64,000 nt of DNA from contig JBFMAX010000005.1 of NCBI GenBank assembly GCA_040755395.1, forward strand, positions 124,001-188,000. The letters run 5' to 3'. A model generated the notes under the pieces. That model was not told where the DNA came from. It saw only the letters and a list, made by a program, of their open reading frames with translations, and did no database searches. Position 1 is the first letter of the stretch. The number at the start of each line of letters is the position of its first letter. Source of the DNA: Nitrospirota bacterium. Lineage in GTDB: Bacteria; Nitrospirota; Nitrospiria; Nitrospirales; Nitrospiraceae. The position numbers and the translations under genes are program-made. Below are positions 56,695 to 64,000 of the stretch, in pieces.

Positions 56695-57840
56695 ATGACT
56701 TCCGATCCGCAGACAACACTCTCCGGAACACGCTTTCATGTCGCCTACCACGTGCGAGGTCCGGAGGCGGAAGCTCGGGCCAAGGCGGATCTGATCTGCA
56801 TCGATCAGACGGTGGAAGCGCCGGAGGAAATCCTGCCGGCCGGCACGATTCGCGACGAGATTCTTGGACGGATCGAAGGTTTCCGTTCTCTCGGCGCCGA
56901 CCGGCACGAGGCCGTGATCAGCTTTCCCGTTGAGCTGCTGACCGACGACTGTTCGCAACTTCTCAACGTGGTCTTTGGAATCAGCAGCCTGAAGCCGGGC
57001 GTCCGGGTGACAGAGATCTCGCTCCCCGAACAAGTCCTGCAAGGACGGCCCGGCCCCCGCTTCGGCCGGATCGGCTTGCGCGTGTTGGTCGACGTTCCCG
57101 ACCGGCCTCTCGTCTGCGGCGTACTGAAACCCTTGGGCCTTTCACCCGCCGCCCTCGCCGACCTGGCCTATCAGTTTGCGCTCGGCGGGCTCGACCTCGT
57201 TAAGGACGACCAAAGCCTGGGCGACCAGCCGTTCTGTCCCTTTCGCGAACGAGTGCAACGTTGCGCCGAGGCGGTCGCCAAAGCCAATCGAGAAACCGGA
57301 CGAAATTGCCTCTACGTACCCCATGTAAGCGGACCGTGGGAGACGATGCATGAGCGCTGCTTGATCGCCGAAAAAGCCGGGGCGGGCGGGCTGCTGATCT
57401 GTCCGGGACTGACCGGGTACGACGGGCTCCGCCTCATCGCGCAGGACGACGGGATCGGGCTGCCCATCCTCAGTCACCCCGCGATGTTGGGCACGTACTA
57501 CGTTGATCCCGACAGCGGCATCGCGCCTCCGGTATTGTTCGGCCGACTGCCCCGCCTCGCCGGCGCCGACGCCAGCATCTACCCGACCTTCGGGCTGGAC
57601 TTTCCCATCACCCGGGACGAGTGCCGGCACATCGCCGCCGTGACCGCCGTTCCGTGGGGCCGTCTCAAGCCGATCTTCCCGACCGCCGCAGGGCGGATGG
57701 GATTCGATCGGATCAAGGACATGCGCGACCTTTACGGCGACGACGTGCTGTTCATCTTGGGAAGCAGCATCCAGCGTGATACGGATGGATTGGTGAAAGC
57801 TTGTCGCAGGTTCATCCAAGCAGTCGGAGGACAGGTGTAG
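56695..57840 (+). CDS. RubisCO-like protein (form IV)
   Basis: A 381-residue protein of the RubisCO large-subunit fold. The carbamylation motif appears as GGLDLVKDDQ: K170 and D172 correspond to RbcL K201 and D203, but E204 is replaced by Gln (Q173). GVLKPLGLS keeps one of the two active-site lysines (K145) and lacks the second by a one-residue deletion. The loop 6 lysine is not found; ADASIYPTFGLDFP occupies that area. It is therefore not expected to fix CO2. Form IV proteins act in sulfur metabolism or methionine salvage. The frame is open further upstream, but ATG 56695 fits the family. Confidence 0.88.
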   Translation: MTSDPQTTLSGTRFHVAYHVRGPEAEARAKADLICIDQTVEAPEEILPAGTIRDEILGRIEGFRSLGADRHEAVISFPVELLTDDCSQLLNVVFGISSLKPGVRVTEISLPEQVLQGRPGPRFGRIGLRVLVDVPDRPLVCGVLKPLGLSPAALADLAYQFALGGLDLVKDDQSLGDQPFCPFRERVQRCAEAVAKANRETGRNCLYVPHVSGPWETMHERCLIAEKAGAGGLLICPGLTGYDGLRLIAQDDGIGLPILSHPAMLGTYYVDPDSGIAPPVLFGRLPRLAGADASIYPTFGLDFPITRDECRHIAAVTAVPWGRLKPIFPTAAGRMGFDRIKDMRDLYGDDVLFILGSSIQRDTDGLVKACRRFIQAVGGQV

Positions 57841-57904
57841 TCGGAGCCGGCGCAATCCCGATGTGACCTGGCGGCCAGGCTGATCGATGTGATATTCCGA
57901 TTCC

Positions 57905-60103
57905 ATGACCACCCCGTCTCTCCTTCTGCTCATTCCGCCCTTGACCCAACTCAACACCCCGTACCCCTCGACCGCGTATCTGACCGGTTTTCTCCGATCT
58001 CGCGGGTTCGCGGTTGCGCAGGCCGACATCGGCCTCGAAATGGTGCTGGGTCTGTTCTCACGGGCCGGTCTCGAACAGGTCTTCGATCGGATTCGCCTGT
58101 TACATTCCGATTTGCCAGGCGAAGCCCAACAGATGCTCGCCCTGGAGCGGGCCTATCTGGATTCCATCGACCCAGTCGTGAGCTTTCTCCAAGGCCGCGA
58201 CCCTTCTCTCGCGTCACGCATCTGTCAAGGTCACTTCCTCCCGCAGGGTCCTCGATTCTCGGCCGGCCTCGACCAGGTCGCGTCGCCGCAGACCGTGCCG
58301 ACCTTCGATCGGGCTCGGCGCCTGGCCTCCCTGTATTTGGAGGACCTGGCCGACTTGGTCCGCGCCACCGTCGCTCCGCAATTCGCCTTGAGCCGCTATG
58401 CGGAACAGGTCGGCACGTCCGCCTCGTCGTTCGATCCGATTCTCCACGCCCTCGCCGCGCCGCCCAGTCTGACCGACGAACTGATGCTCACCGCGCTCTG
58501 GTGCCACATTGAAGAGACAAACCCGGCGGTTATCGGGCTTACAGTCCCCTTCCCCGGCAATCTCTACGGGGCGTTTCGCATCGCCCAGACGCTCAAACAG
58601 CGCCGCCCATCTGTCACGATGGTGCTCGGCGGCGGCTATGCCAACACGGAGTTGCGACGGCTCCAAGACCCCCGCGTGTTCGAGTATCTGGACTATGTCA
58701 CGCTGGACGACGGCGAACGTCCGCTGCTCTGCCTGCTCGAACATCTGGCCGGCAAGCGCGAAGACGCCGAACTCTGCCGGACGTTCCTGCGGTCGAGCGA
58801 TCGAGTGGTCTTCCGAAACGGAAACCGCGAACCGGACTTCGGGATGGCGGAAACGGGCGCGCCGACCTATGACGGCTTGCCGCTGACCCGGTATCTCTCG
58901 ATCCTCGACACGCTGAATCCCATGCATCGGCTCTGGTCCGACGGGCACTGGAACAAGCTCACGGTAGCGCACGGCTGTTACTGGAAACAATGCACGTTCT
59001 GCGACGTGGGGTTGGACTACATCAGCCGGTATGAAGCCGCGCCGGACAAGGTCCTCGCCGATCGGATCGAGGCGCTGATCGCGGAAACCGGCCGGCGCGG
59101 GTTTCATTTCGTGGACGAGGCGGCGCCGCCCGCCGGTCTCAAGGCGCTGGCGTTGACGCTTTTGGAACGAGGCGTCACGATCACGTGGTGGGGCAACATC
59201 AGATTCGAGGAAGCCTTTACACTCGATCTGTGCCGGTTGTTGGCGGCCTCGGGTTGCGTCGCCGTCAGCGCCGGCCTGGAAGCCGCCTCGGACCGTTTGC
59301 TGGAGGCGATGAAGAAGGGCATCACCGTCGCGCAGGCGGCCCGTGTGGCCGACGCGTTTCGGCAGGCCGGCGTCCTCGTCCATGCTTACCTGATGTACGA
59401 CTGCCCGGGAGAAACCGTCGCAGAAACCGTGGAGAGCCTCGAGCGAGTCCGCCAACTGTTCGCCGCCGGACTGATTCAGTCCGCCTTCTGGCACAAGTTC
59501 ACCGCGACGGCCCATAGCCCGATCGGGCTGGCTCCGGAAGCCCACGGTATTCGCATCACCGGTCCGTCTTTCGGCGGGTTTGCGGAAAACGATCTGACGC
59601 ACGAAGATCGGACCGGCCGGGCGCCCGCCTGGCTGGGCGAAGGACTGCGCCACGCGTTGTTCAACTACATGGAAGGACGGGGACTCACCGCCGATGTGCG
59701 CCGGTGGTTCGACCGGCCGGTCCCGCGGCCCAAGGTGCCGTGGGATTGGGTGGACCGGGCCCTTGCGGAAGGATCGCGCGAAGAAGATGACCCGACCGCC
59801 GAGCGGCGGCTTGTCTGGGTCGGAGGCGAGCCGGTCATCGAGCGACGCGGTCGCACTCGCTCCCGGCTGATCCTGCCCAATCGAGTCGAAGATGCCGACG
59901 TCAGACTTTCGCCCGGCAAAGCCGAGTGGCTAGCGACGTTGATCCGGACCGCGACGCCCGCGCGCACGAAACGCGGCGAGGGCTATCCTCTGCTCCGCGA
60001 CGTGCGGGCCCGCTTCCCCTTCGGCGGGCCTCGGGTCTTTGATGCGCTGCTACGCTCGACCGCCTGGCAGAAAGCCAGAGCGGTCGGCCTCTTGCTCGTC
60101 TGA
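57905..60103 (+). CDS. B12-binding-type radical SAM protein with an unusual cluster motif
   Basis: A 732-residue protein. The N-terminal third resembles cobalamin-binding domains (LIPPLTQLNTPYPSTAYL; VIGLTVPFP; MVLGGGYANTEL). The radical SAM domain has cluster cysteines C358, C363 and C366 in GCYWKQCTFCD, spaced C-x4-C-x2-C in place of C-x3-C-x2-C. HFVDEAAPPAG, ITWWGNIRFE, SAGLEAASDRLLEAMKKG and AYLMYDCPGETVAET follow as in other B12 radical SAM enzymes. It starts 64 bases after the RubisCO-like gene. The reaction is unknown. Confidence 0.85.
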   Translation: MTTPSLLLLIPPLTQLNTPYPSTAYLTGFLRSRGFAVAQADIGLEMVLGLFSRAGLEQVFDRIRLLHSDLPGEAQQMLALERAYLDSIDPVVSFLQGRDPSLASRICQGHFLPQGPRFSAGLDQVASPQTVPTFDRARRLASLYLEDLADLVRATVAPQFALSRYAEQVGTSASSFDPILHALAAPPSLTDELMLTALWCHIEETNPAVIGLTVPFPGNLYGAFRIAQTLKQRRPSVTMVLGGGYANTELRRLQDPRVFEYLDYVTLDDGERPLLCLLEHLAGKREDAELCRTFLRSSDRVVFRNGNREPDFGMAETGAPTYDGLPLTRYLSILDTLNPMHRLWSDGHWNKLTVAHGCYWKQCTFCDVGLDYISRYEAAPDKVLADRIEALIAETGRRGFHFVDEAAPPAGLKALALTLLERGVTITWWGNIRFEEAFTLDLCRLLAASGCVAVSAGLEAASDRLLEAMKKGITVAQAARVADAFRQAGVLVHAYLMYDCPGETVAETVESLERVRQLFAAGLIQSAFWHKFTATAHSPIGLAPEAHGIRITGPSFGGFAENDLTHEDRTGRAPAWLGEGLRHALFNYMEGRGLTADVRRWFDRPVPRPKVPWDWVDRALAEGSREEDDPTAERRLVWVGGEPVIERRGRTRSRLILPNRVEDADVRLSPGKAEWLATLIRTATPARTKRGEGYPLLRDVRARFPFGGPRVFDALLRSTAWQKARAVGLLLV

Positions 60104-60110
60104 CCCTCTC

Positions 60111-60142
60111 CCCGACCCTCCCCCTGAATGGGGAGGGTCGGG
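60111..60142. terminator. Bidirectional terminator-like hairpin
   Basis: CCCGACCCTCCCC (60111-60123) pairs perfectly with 60130-60142 across a six-base loop CTGAAT: a 13-base GC stem. It lies between two convergent genes. There is no T-run, so it could be a transcript-stabilising or REP-like element. Confidence 0.6.
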
Positions 60143-60157
60143 TAAGGACGAAATATT

Positions 60158-60793
60158 TCACTTGTTTGGCTGCGGCGTGTAGCGCAGATAGGGTTTCACG
60201 GCGCGGAAACCCTTTGGGAAGAGCGTCTTGGCCTCCTCGTCGTTCACCGCCGGCGTGATGATGCAGTCTTCCCCGTCCTTCCAGTTGACCGGCGTCGCCA
60301 CCTTATATTTGGCCGTCAACTGAAGCGAATCCACCACCCGCAACAATTCGTCGAAGTTCCGGCCGCACGAAGCGGGATAGGTAATCATCAATTTGATCTT
60401 TTTGTCAGGTCCGATGACGAACACCGACCGCACCGTCATATTGTCCAGCGCGTTGGGATGGATCATGTCGTAGAGCATCGCCACCTTTTTCTCCGGATCG
60501 GCGATCAACGGGAAATTGACCGTGCAGTTTTGGGTTTCGTTGATGTCCTTGGTCCACCCCTTGTGCGCGTCCAGCGGGTCCACGCTGATCGCGATCACTT
60601 TGACGTTCCGCTTCTCGAACTCGGACTTGATCCGCGCCATGTAGCCCAGTTCGGTGGTACAGACCGGTGTAAAATCCTTCGGATGCGAGAAGAGAATCCC
60701 CCAACTGTTCCCCAACCATTCGTGGAAATTGATCCTGCCCTCGGTCGTCTCCGCCGTGAAATTCGGCGCGTCATCTCCCAATCGCAGTCCCAT
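60158..60793 (-). CDS. 1-Cys peroxiredoxin (Prx6 type)
   Basis: A 211-residue thiol peroxidase. The peroxidatic cysteine is C45 in PKDFTPVC. The long C-terminal arm (TPVNWKDGEDCIITPAV, KGFRAVKPYLRYTPQP) is the Prx6 dimer arm. It reduces hydrogen peroxide and organic peroxides, with an unknown reductant. AAGGAGGGAG precedes ATG 60793. No export signal is present. Confidence 0.94.
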   Translation of the reverse strand: MGLRLGDDAPNFTAETTEGRINFHEWLGNSWGILFSHPKDFTPVCTTELGYMARIKSEFEKRNVKVIAISVDPLDAHKGWTKDINETQNCTVNFPLIADPEKKVAMLYDMIHPNALDNMTVRSVFVIGPDKKIKLMITYPASCGRNFDELLRVVDSLQLTAKYKVATPVNWKDGEDCIITPAVNDEEAKTLFPKGFRAVKPYLRYTPQPNK

Positions 60794-61174
60794 AACTCTC
60801 CCTCCTTCCTCTATGGATCACAGGTGTATGAACGGATCGTACCCTTGAGGTGGAAACGCCTTTTACCATACTGACCTCTACGGGCAAGTTCAAGGGTCGG
60901 GAACCGGCGCAGGTAGCGCCCCCGCGCGGGCGATGAGACAGTGCCTCCTGCATCAAGCAGAGAGAGCGCTCGTAAGCATACCGCGGTACCCCCGCAGTCT
61001 CACGGCCGGACCAAAAGACGACTCGGCGCGGCAGCGCTTCCGGTCACGCTTGGCCGAAGCGGCCGCCAAACGCGGGGTGCCGGTCGAGCATCTCCCCCTG
61101 CGACTACTTTGGCGGACATTATCGAGTTGGACGAGGAACGGATGTGAGGCGGACTCCGGCGCCGGCGGAACCGA
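60794..61174. other. 381-base gap, possible gene relic
   Basis: No intact gene was found. Around 61020-61145 one frame reads RQRFRSRLAEAAAKRGVPV and a neighbouring frame ends TLADIIELDEERM before a stop. This could be one small gene broken by a frameshift, but the evidence is thin. Confidence 0.25.
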
Positions 61175-61534
61175 TCAGGTCTCCATCATTTCCAGTCGGG
61201 CGTCAAATTCATGCCCGCAGGCCACGCAGCGGATGCAATCGGATTCCACAGTGATCTCGTCGATCCTGACGCCCATACCTCCGCAGTCCGGGCAACGGGC
61301 CAGGTGGAGCGGCTGATCATCCAGCGACTCGTAGCGTACCCCGCGCAGACAGTAGACCGGCCGGCCTTCCCATTCCCACTGCTTACCCGCCTTGTCCACT
61401 TCCGGCAGGACGATGTAATGGCGCGCCGCGTACGCTTCCATCGCTCGGCGGTCGGCAAGCCCGCCTTGAATCAACTTGCCGGTTTTTGCGTCGTAGAGGG
61501 CGTCGCCCTTGATGATCACCTTGGTCGGTCCCAT
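61175..61534 (-). CDS. Small protein with C-terminal zinc ribbon
   Basis: A 119-residue protein. The N-terminal KVIIKGDALYDAKTGKLIQ and central VYCLRGVRYESLDDQP are unrecognised. The C-terminal four-cysteine set is CPDCGG and CIRCVACGHEF, a zinc-ribbon pattern. GGGAGG stands eight bases before ATG 61534. The role is unknown; nucleic-acid or protein binding is possible. Confidence 0.65.
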   Translation of the reverse strand: MGPTKVIIKGDALYDAKTGKLIQGGLADRRAMEAYAARHYIVLPEVDKAGKQWEWEGRPVYCLRGVRYESLDDQPLHLARCPDCGGMGVRIDEITVESDCIRCVACGHEFDARLEMMET

Positions 61535-61707
61535 ACCCTACCTCCCTGTGCGCGACGGGAATAGCCATTACCTTACGCCTCGGCCACGGTCAAATCAATG
61601 GCGTCGTGTCTCGGCCCGCGAACGGCGCTCGCTGTATGCCGGAGGACGTGGCCTCTGCCTTGAGCAAGTGCACCAGGCCAGCCGTTGAAGAGAAGTCGAA
61701 GAAAGGT

Positions 61708-61784
61708 TGGCGCGCCCGGCAGGAATCGAACCTGCGACCCACAGCTTAGAAGGCTGTTGCTCTATCCGACTGAGCTACGGGCGC
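61708..61784 (-). tRNA. tRNA-Arg (anticodon UCU)
   Basis: The 77-base cloverleaf starts GCGCCCG TA GCTC. The anticodon loop is CTTCTAA (UCU), the T loop is TTCGATT, and the encoded CCA end is at 61710-61708. The acceptor stem pairs fully. Confidence 0.96.
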
Positions 61785-61799
61785 GGACTGTCTGAAAAC

Positions 61800-61929
61800 T
61801 TATGAATGAATGATGAATTCTGAATTGTAATTCGGACCCGAAAGATGATGACCGTGAAAGGCGCAAGACAGAGCGGGCCGGCCTTTTTTAACTCAACATT
61901 CAGAACTCAGTATTCAGAATTCACAACTC
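61800..61929. repeat. Intergenic word-repeat hairpin 9
   Basis: The left arm at 61800-61835 repeats TGAATGAATGATGAATTC-like words. The right arm at 61889-61929 repeats ATTCAGAACTCAGTATTCAG-like words. The arms are rough inverses with a loop of about 50 bases. Confidence 0.6.
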
Positions 61930-61947
61930 GCTGCCTGCAACGCTTGC

Positions 61948-61965
61948 TCGGGGCGAGAGGATTTG
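61948..61965 (-). repeat. 18-base copy of the tRNA-Pro 3' end
   Basis: The sequence is identical to 62106-62123, the discriminator plus 3' acceptor strand and part of the T arm of tRNA-Pro, in the same orientation and about 158 bases downstream of it. It looks like an attachment-site scar or partial duplication. Confidence 0.65.
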
Positions 61966-62100
61966 GCCTTTTGGCCCGGCCGGTTCGGAAACACTTGAGG
62001 TGTTTATCCCGTCGCCAAGACTCATCACAAGGGCTCCGGGTCGAGCAAGCACCGGAACACTTGGGGGCGTTTATCCGCGCGCGGTTCGCACGAAGTGCGG

Positions 62101-62179
<79 letters not shown>

Positions 62180-62190
62180 ACGTCTTCCGC

Positions 62191-62290
62191 AAATTAGGAA
62201 TGAGAAATTATGAATGAGGAATGAGCCATGCGAAATTCCTTGCTGTTCTGTTCCGCCATTCCACATTCCTCATTCCACATTCCTCATGAG
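62191..62290. repeat. Intergenic word-repeat hairpin 10
   Basis: The left arm at 62191-62225 repeats GAATGAG words (TATGAATGAGGAATGAGCC). The right arm at 62257-62290 repeats CATTCCACATTCCTCATTCC. The right arm overlaps the rdgB stop at 62270. Confidence 0.65.
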
Positions 62291-62875
62291 AATTTCGCGG
62301 ACCTTGGCGAAGGCTCGGGCTCGATGGCTGATTCGGTTCTTCTCGTCGCTGGAGAGTTCGGCCAGCGTTTTTCCCAGTTCGGGCACATAGAACACCGGGT
62401 CGTAGCCGAACCCCTCGGTCCCGGCCGGCTTCTCCGCGATGAACCCTTCGAGCGATCCGGTCTCGGTGCGGACCGAGCCGTTCGGCTCGGCCAGAGCCGC
62501 CACGGTCACGAAACGCGCCCAGCGCTTCTCCCGAGGAACACCCTCCAATTCCCGCAGCAACTTGCGCCAGTTGTCTTCATACGTCGCATCCTCGCCCGCA
62601 TACCGCGCCGCATAGACCCCCGGCCGGCCGCCCAATGCCTCCACTTCTAATCCCGTGTCGTCGGCCACGGCGGGCAGCCCTGTGTAGCGGGCGATGGCGA
62701 CGGCCTTCTTCACAGCGTTGGCTTCGCAAGTCTCCCCGTCTTCGATCACCTCGGGAGCATCGGGAAATTCAACCAAAGTCCTGATCACGACACCCAAATC
62801 GGCCAGCAACGCCGTGAGCTCCCTTCCTTTGTCTTTATTGCGCGTCGCCAGCACCAATTCCTTGATCATCGTCAA
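62270..62875 (-). CDS. rdgB: XTP/dITP diphosphatase (RdgB/HAM1)
   Basis: A 201-residue house-cleaning pyrophosphatase that removes deaminated purine nucleotides. LVLATRNKDKGRELTALL, VADDTGLEVEALGGRPGVYAA (shortened here to VADDTGLEVEAL), GFGYDPVFYVPE and the ending LSSDEKNRISHRARA are diagnostic. ATG 62875 or ATG 62869 could start it. The last residues lie within a word-repeat arm. It follows rph, a common pairing. Confidence 0.95.
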   Translation of the reverse strand: MTMIKELVLATRNKDKGRELTALLADLGVVIRTLVEFPDAPEVIEDGETCEANAVKKAVAIARYTGLPAVADDTGLEVEALGGRPGVYAARYAGEDATYEDNWRKLLRELEGVPREKRWARFVTVAALAEPNGSVRTETGSLEGFIAEKPAGTEGFGYDPVFYVPELGKTLAELSSDEKNRISHRARAFAKVREILMRNVE

Positions 62876-62951
62876 TGGTCAAACGTCATTCGTCAATGGG
62901 AAGAAGGGTGTTCTTGTCACACGATTGACAAATGACCATTGACCAATGACG
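62870..62951. repeat. Intergenic word-repeat hairpin 11 (rph-rdgB gap)
   Basis: The left arm at 62870-62900 repeats GTCAATGGTCA and variants. The right arm at 62921-62951 holds the inverse; TGACCATTGAC at 62934-62944 is the exact inverse of 62871-62881. The same word occurs at 53838-53870 after msrB. Confidence 0.7.
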
Positions 62952-62960
62952 TCCTTCCCG

Positions 62961-63704
62961 TTACTCCAGGCTCCCCACCAATTCCTTCTGCATTTCGACC
63001 AGGCCCTGGATGGCCTTCCAGCCAAGCGCCAGAAATTCATCCATATCGCTCTTCTCGAACGGGGTCCGTTCGGCTGTTCCCTGGATTTCCACGAACCGTC
63101 CCTGCCCGGTCATAACGAGGTTCATATCGACTTCGGCCAGCGAATCCTCTTCATAGGCCAGATCGACCATGATCTCCCCGCCGACCTTGCCCACGCTGAC
63201 CGCCGCCAGGTAATCAAGCAGCGGACACTTCTTGATCAAACCCTGCTTCTTGAGCACCGCAAACGCATCCGCCAGGGCGATGAACGATCCGGTGATGGAC
63301 GCGGTGCGGGTCCCCCCGTCGGCCTGGATGACATCACAGTCGATCCAGATCGTGCGCTCCCCCATTTGCGTCATATCCGTGACAGCGCGGAGCGCCCGCC
63401 CGACCAGCCGTTGAATTTCCAGGGTGCGGCCCCCTTGCTTGCCCTTCACCGCTTCTCGAGGAGAACGTTCATGCGTGGCGCGCGGCAACATGGCGTATTC
63501 GGCTGTCACCCAGCCCCTGCCCTTGTCTTTGAGAAAAGGAGGGACCTTGTCTTCCACGGATGCGGTGCAGATCACCTTGGTCTCCCCCATCTGAATCAGC
63601 ACCGAGCCTTCGGCATATTTATTGAAGTTTCTGTTGATGGTCACGGGCCGGACCTGGTCTTTCCCCCGCCCGTCGATGCGGATCAACCCCATGCCCCCGC
63701 TCAT
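62961..63704 (-). CDS. rph: Ribonuclease PH
   Basis: A 247-residue phosphorolytic exonuclease that trims tRNA 3' ends. The family start [15 protein letters not shown], the phosphate-site segment [23 protein letters not shown] and the closing [20 protein letters not shown] are diagnostic. ATG 63704 is preferred over TTG 63728. rdgB follows on the same strand, about 85 bases away across a hairpin. Confidence 0.96.
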   Translation of the reverse strand: MSGGMGLIRIDGRGKDQVRPVTINRNFNKYAEGSVLIQMGETKVICTASVEDKVPPFLKDKGRGWVTAEYAMLPRATHERSPREAVKGKQGGRTLEIQRLVGRALRAVTDMTQMGERTIWIDCDVIQADGGTRTASITGSFIALADAFAVLKKQGLIKKCPLLDYLAAVSVGKVGGEIMVDLAYEEDSLAEVDMNLVMTGQGRFVEIQGTAERTPFEKSDMDEFLALGWKAIQGLVEMQKELVGSLE

Positions 63705-63792
63705 ACCCGGCACCCCTTCCTGTTTCAAGGAAGCGGATTATAGAAGAGGATCGGAGAAAGAGCAACGAAACCGGCGGCGCAAATGAGACCCG

Positions 63793-63999
63793 CTAGCCAC
63801 GCGACCGGCGCCGATCCGTCCGCGCCCGACGGCTGCGGACAAGCCGTACCCGGATGTACACGAGACCGGCGATCAGCAGGCTAATTGTGTACACAAAGAG
63901 GTCTTCATGCGGGAACACATAAGGCATACGCCAGAGTAGTTTGTTCGGCGGGAAGAAGCAAGAACCAATCTGCCGTCTCGCGTTTTGAAGACGTTCGCA
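63793..63999 (-). CDS. C-terminal part of a membrane protein entering from the right edge
   Basis: An open frame from the window edge to a TAG at 63795-63793. It reads RMPYVFPHEDLFVYTISLLI then AGLVYIRVRLVRSRR and an Arg-rich tail. One membrane helix followed by basic residues fits the end of a membrane protein. The 5' part is outside the window, although an internal ATG could start a 44-residue protein. Confidence 0.45.
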   Translation of the reverse strand, partial: CERLQNARRQIGSCFFPPNKLLWRMPYVFPHEDLFVYTISLLIAGLVYIRVRLVRSRRARTDRRRSRG

Positions 64000-64000
64000 C

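Noticed and set aside
56695-57840. Genuine CO2-fixing RubisCO
   Set aside because: The third metal ligand is Gln, one active-site lysine is deleted and the loop 6 lysine is not found.
60933-61316. 127-codon plus-strand frame
   Set aside because: It overlaps the zinc-ribbon gene and only a short middle part looks like protein; at most a frameshifted relic.

Overview
The window is high-GC bacterial DNA (about 60% by eye) with tightly packed housekeeping genes on both strands. Gene content suggests the phylum Nitrospirota, genus Nitrospira or a close relative. The pointers are a large adenosylcobalamin-dependent ribonucleotide reductase, a RubisCO-like protein, a type II NADH dehydrogenase, TraF-like outer-membrane proteins and a complete tryptophan operon. 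No 16S gene is present, so this assignment is inference.

Layout. At 0-2.1 kb are the end of a LolD-type ABC ATPase, an outer-membrane barrel protein and a lipoprotein. At 2.1-11.4 kb a minus-strand run carries a LysM lipoprotein, trpE-G-D-C, a small lipoprotein, trpF-B-A and a GAF protein. At 11.7-16.6 kb a MoxR-type AAA ATPase, an unrecognised 639-residue partner and ligA form a tight plus-strand unit. At 16.6-19.7 kb are a CNNM/CorC transporter, rlpA, a double-ACT protein and a cupin. At 19.7-22.0 kb is an acquired-looking cassette of a methyltransferase, a PD-(D/E)XK-like protein and two unknown proteins. At 22.0-26.7 kb is nrdJ, interrupted by a 371-residue homing-endonuclease intein and preceded by two NrdR-like boxes. 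At 27.0-38.2 kb are AmpG, mtaB-miaB, lipoproteins, a DEDD exonuclease, GNAT, MutT, a short MutY and NDH-2.

The stretch 38.5-44.3 kb is an accessory zone: a Phd/RelE module, a decayed IS256-type transposase that truncates a DNA methyltransferase, an intact candidate restriction endonuclease, a nucleotidyltransferase cassette flanked by an SDR gene and a copy of its 3' end, and a second RelE module. From 44.3 to 64 kb the content is mostly housekeeping again: Nudix, an RlmL-like methylase, a metallo-beta-lactamase-fold enzyme, a repeat lipoprotein, lon, tag, msrB, a cyclase-family hydrolase, a response regulator, a RubisCO-like protein next to a B12-type radical SAM enzyme, a 1-Cys peroxiredoxin, tRNA-Arg, tRNA-Pro, rdgB and rph.

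The most unusual structure is not a gene. At least eleven intergenic gaps hold imperfect hairpins whose two arms are short degenerate 'words' repeated several times, with a different word in most gaps. They sit between genes of the trp operon and elsewhere, and often run into the stop codon of the upstream gene.
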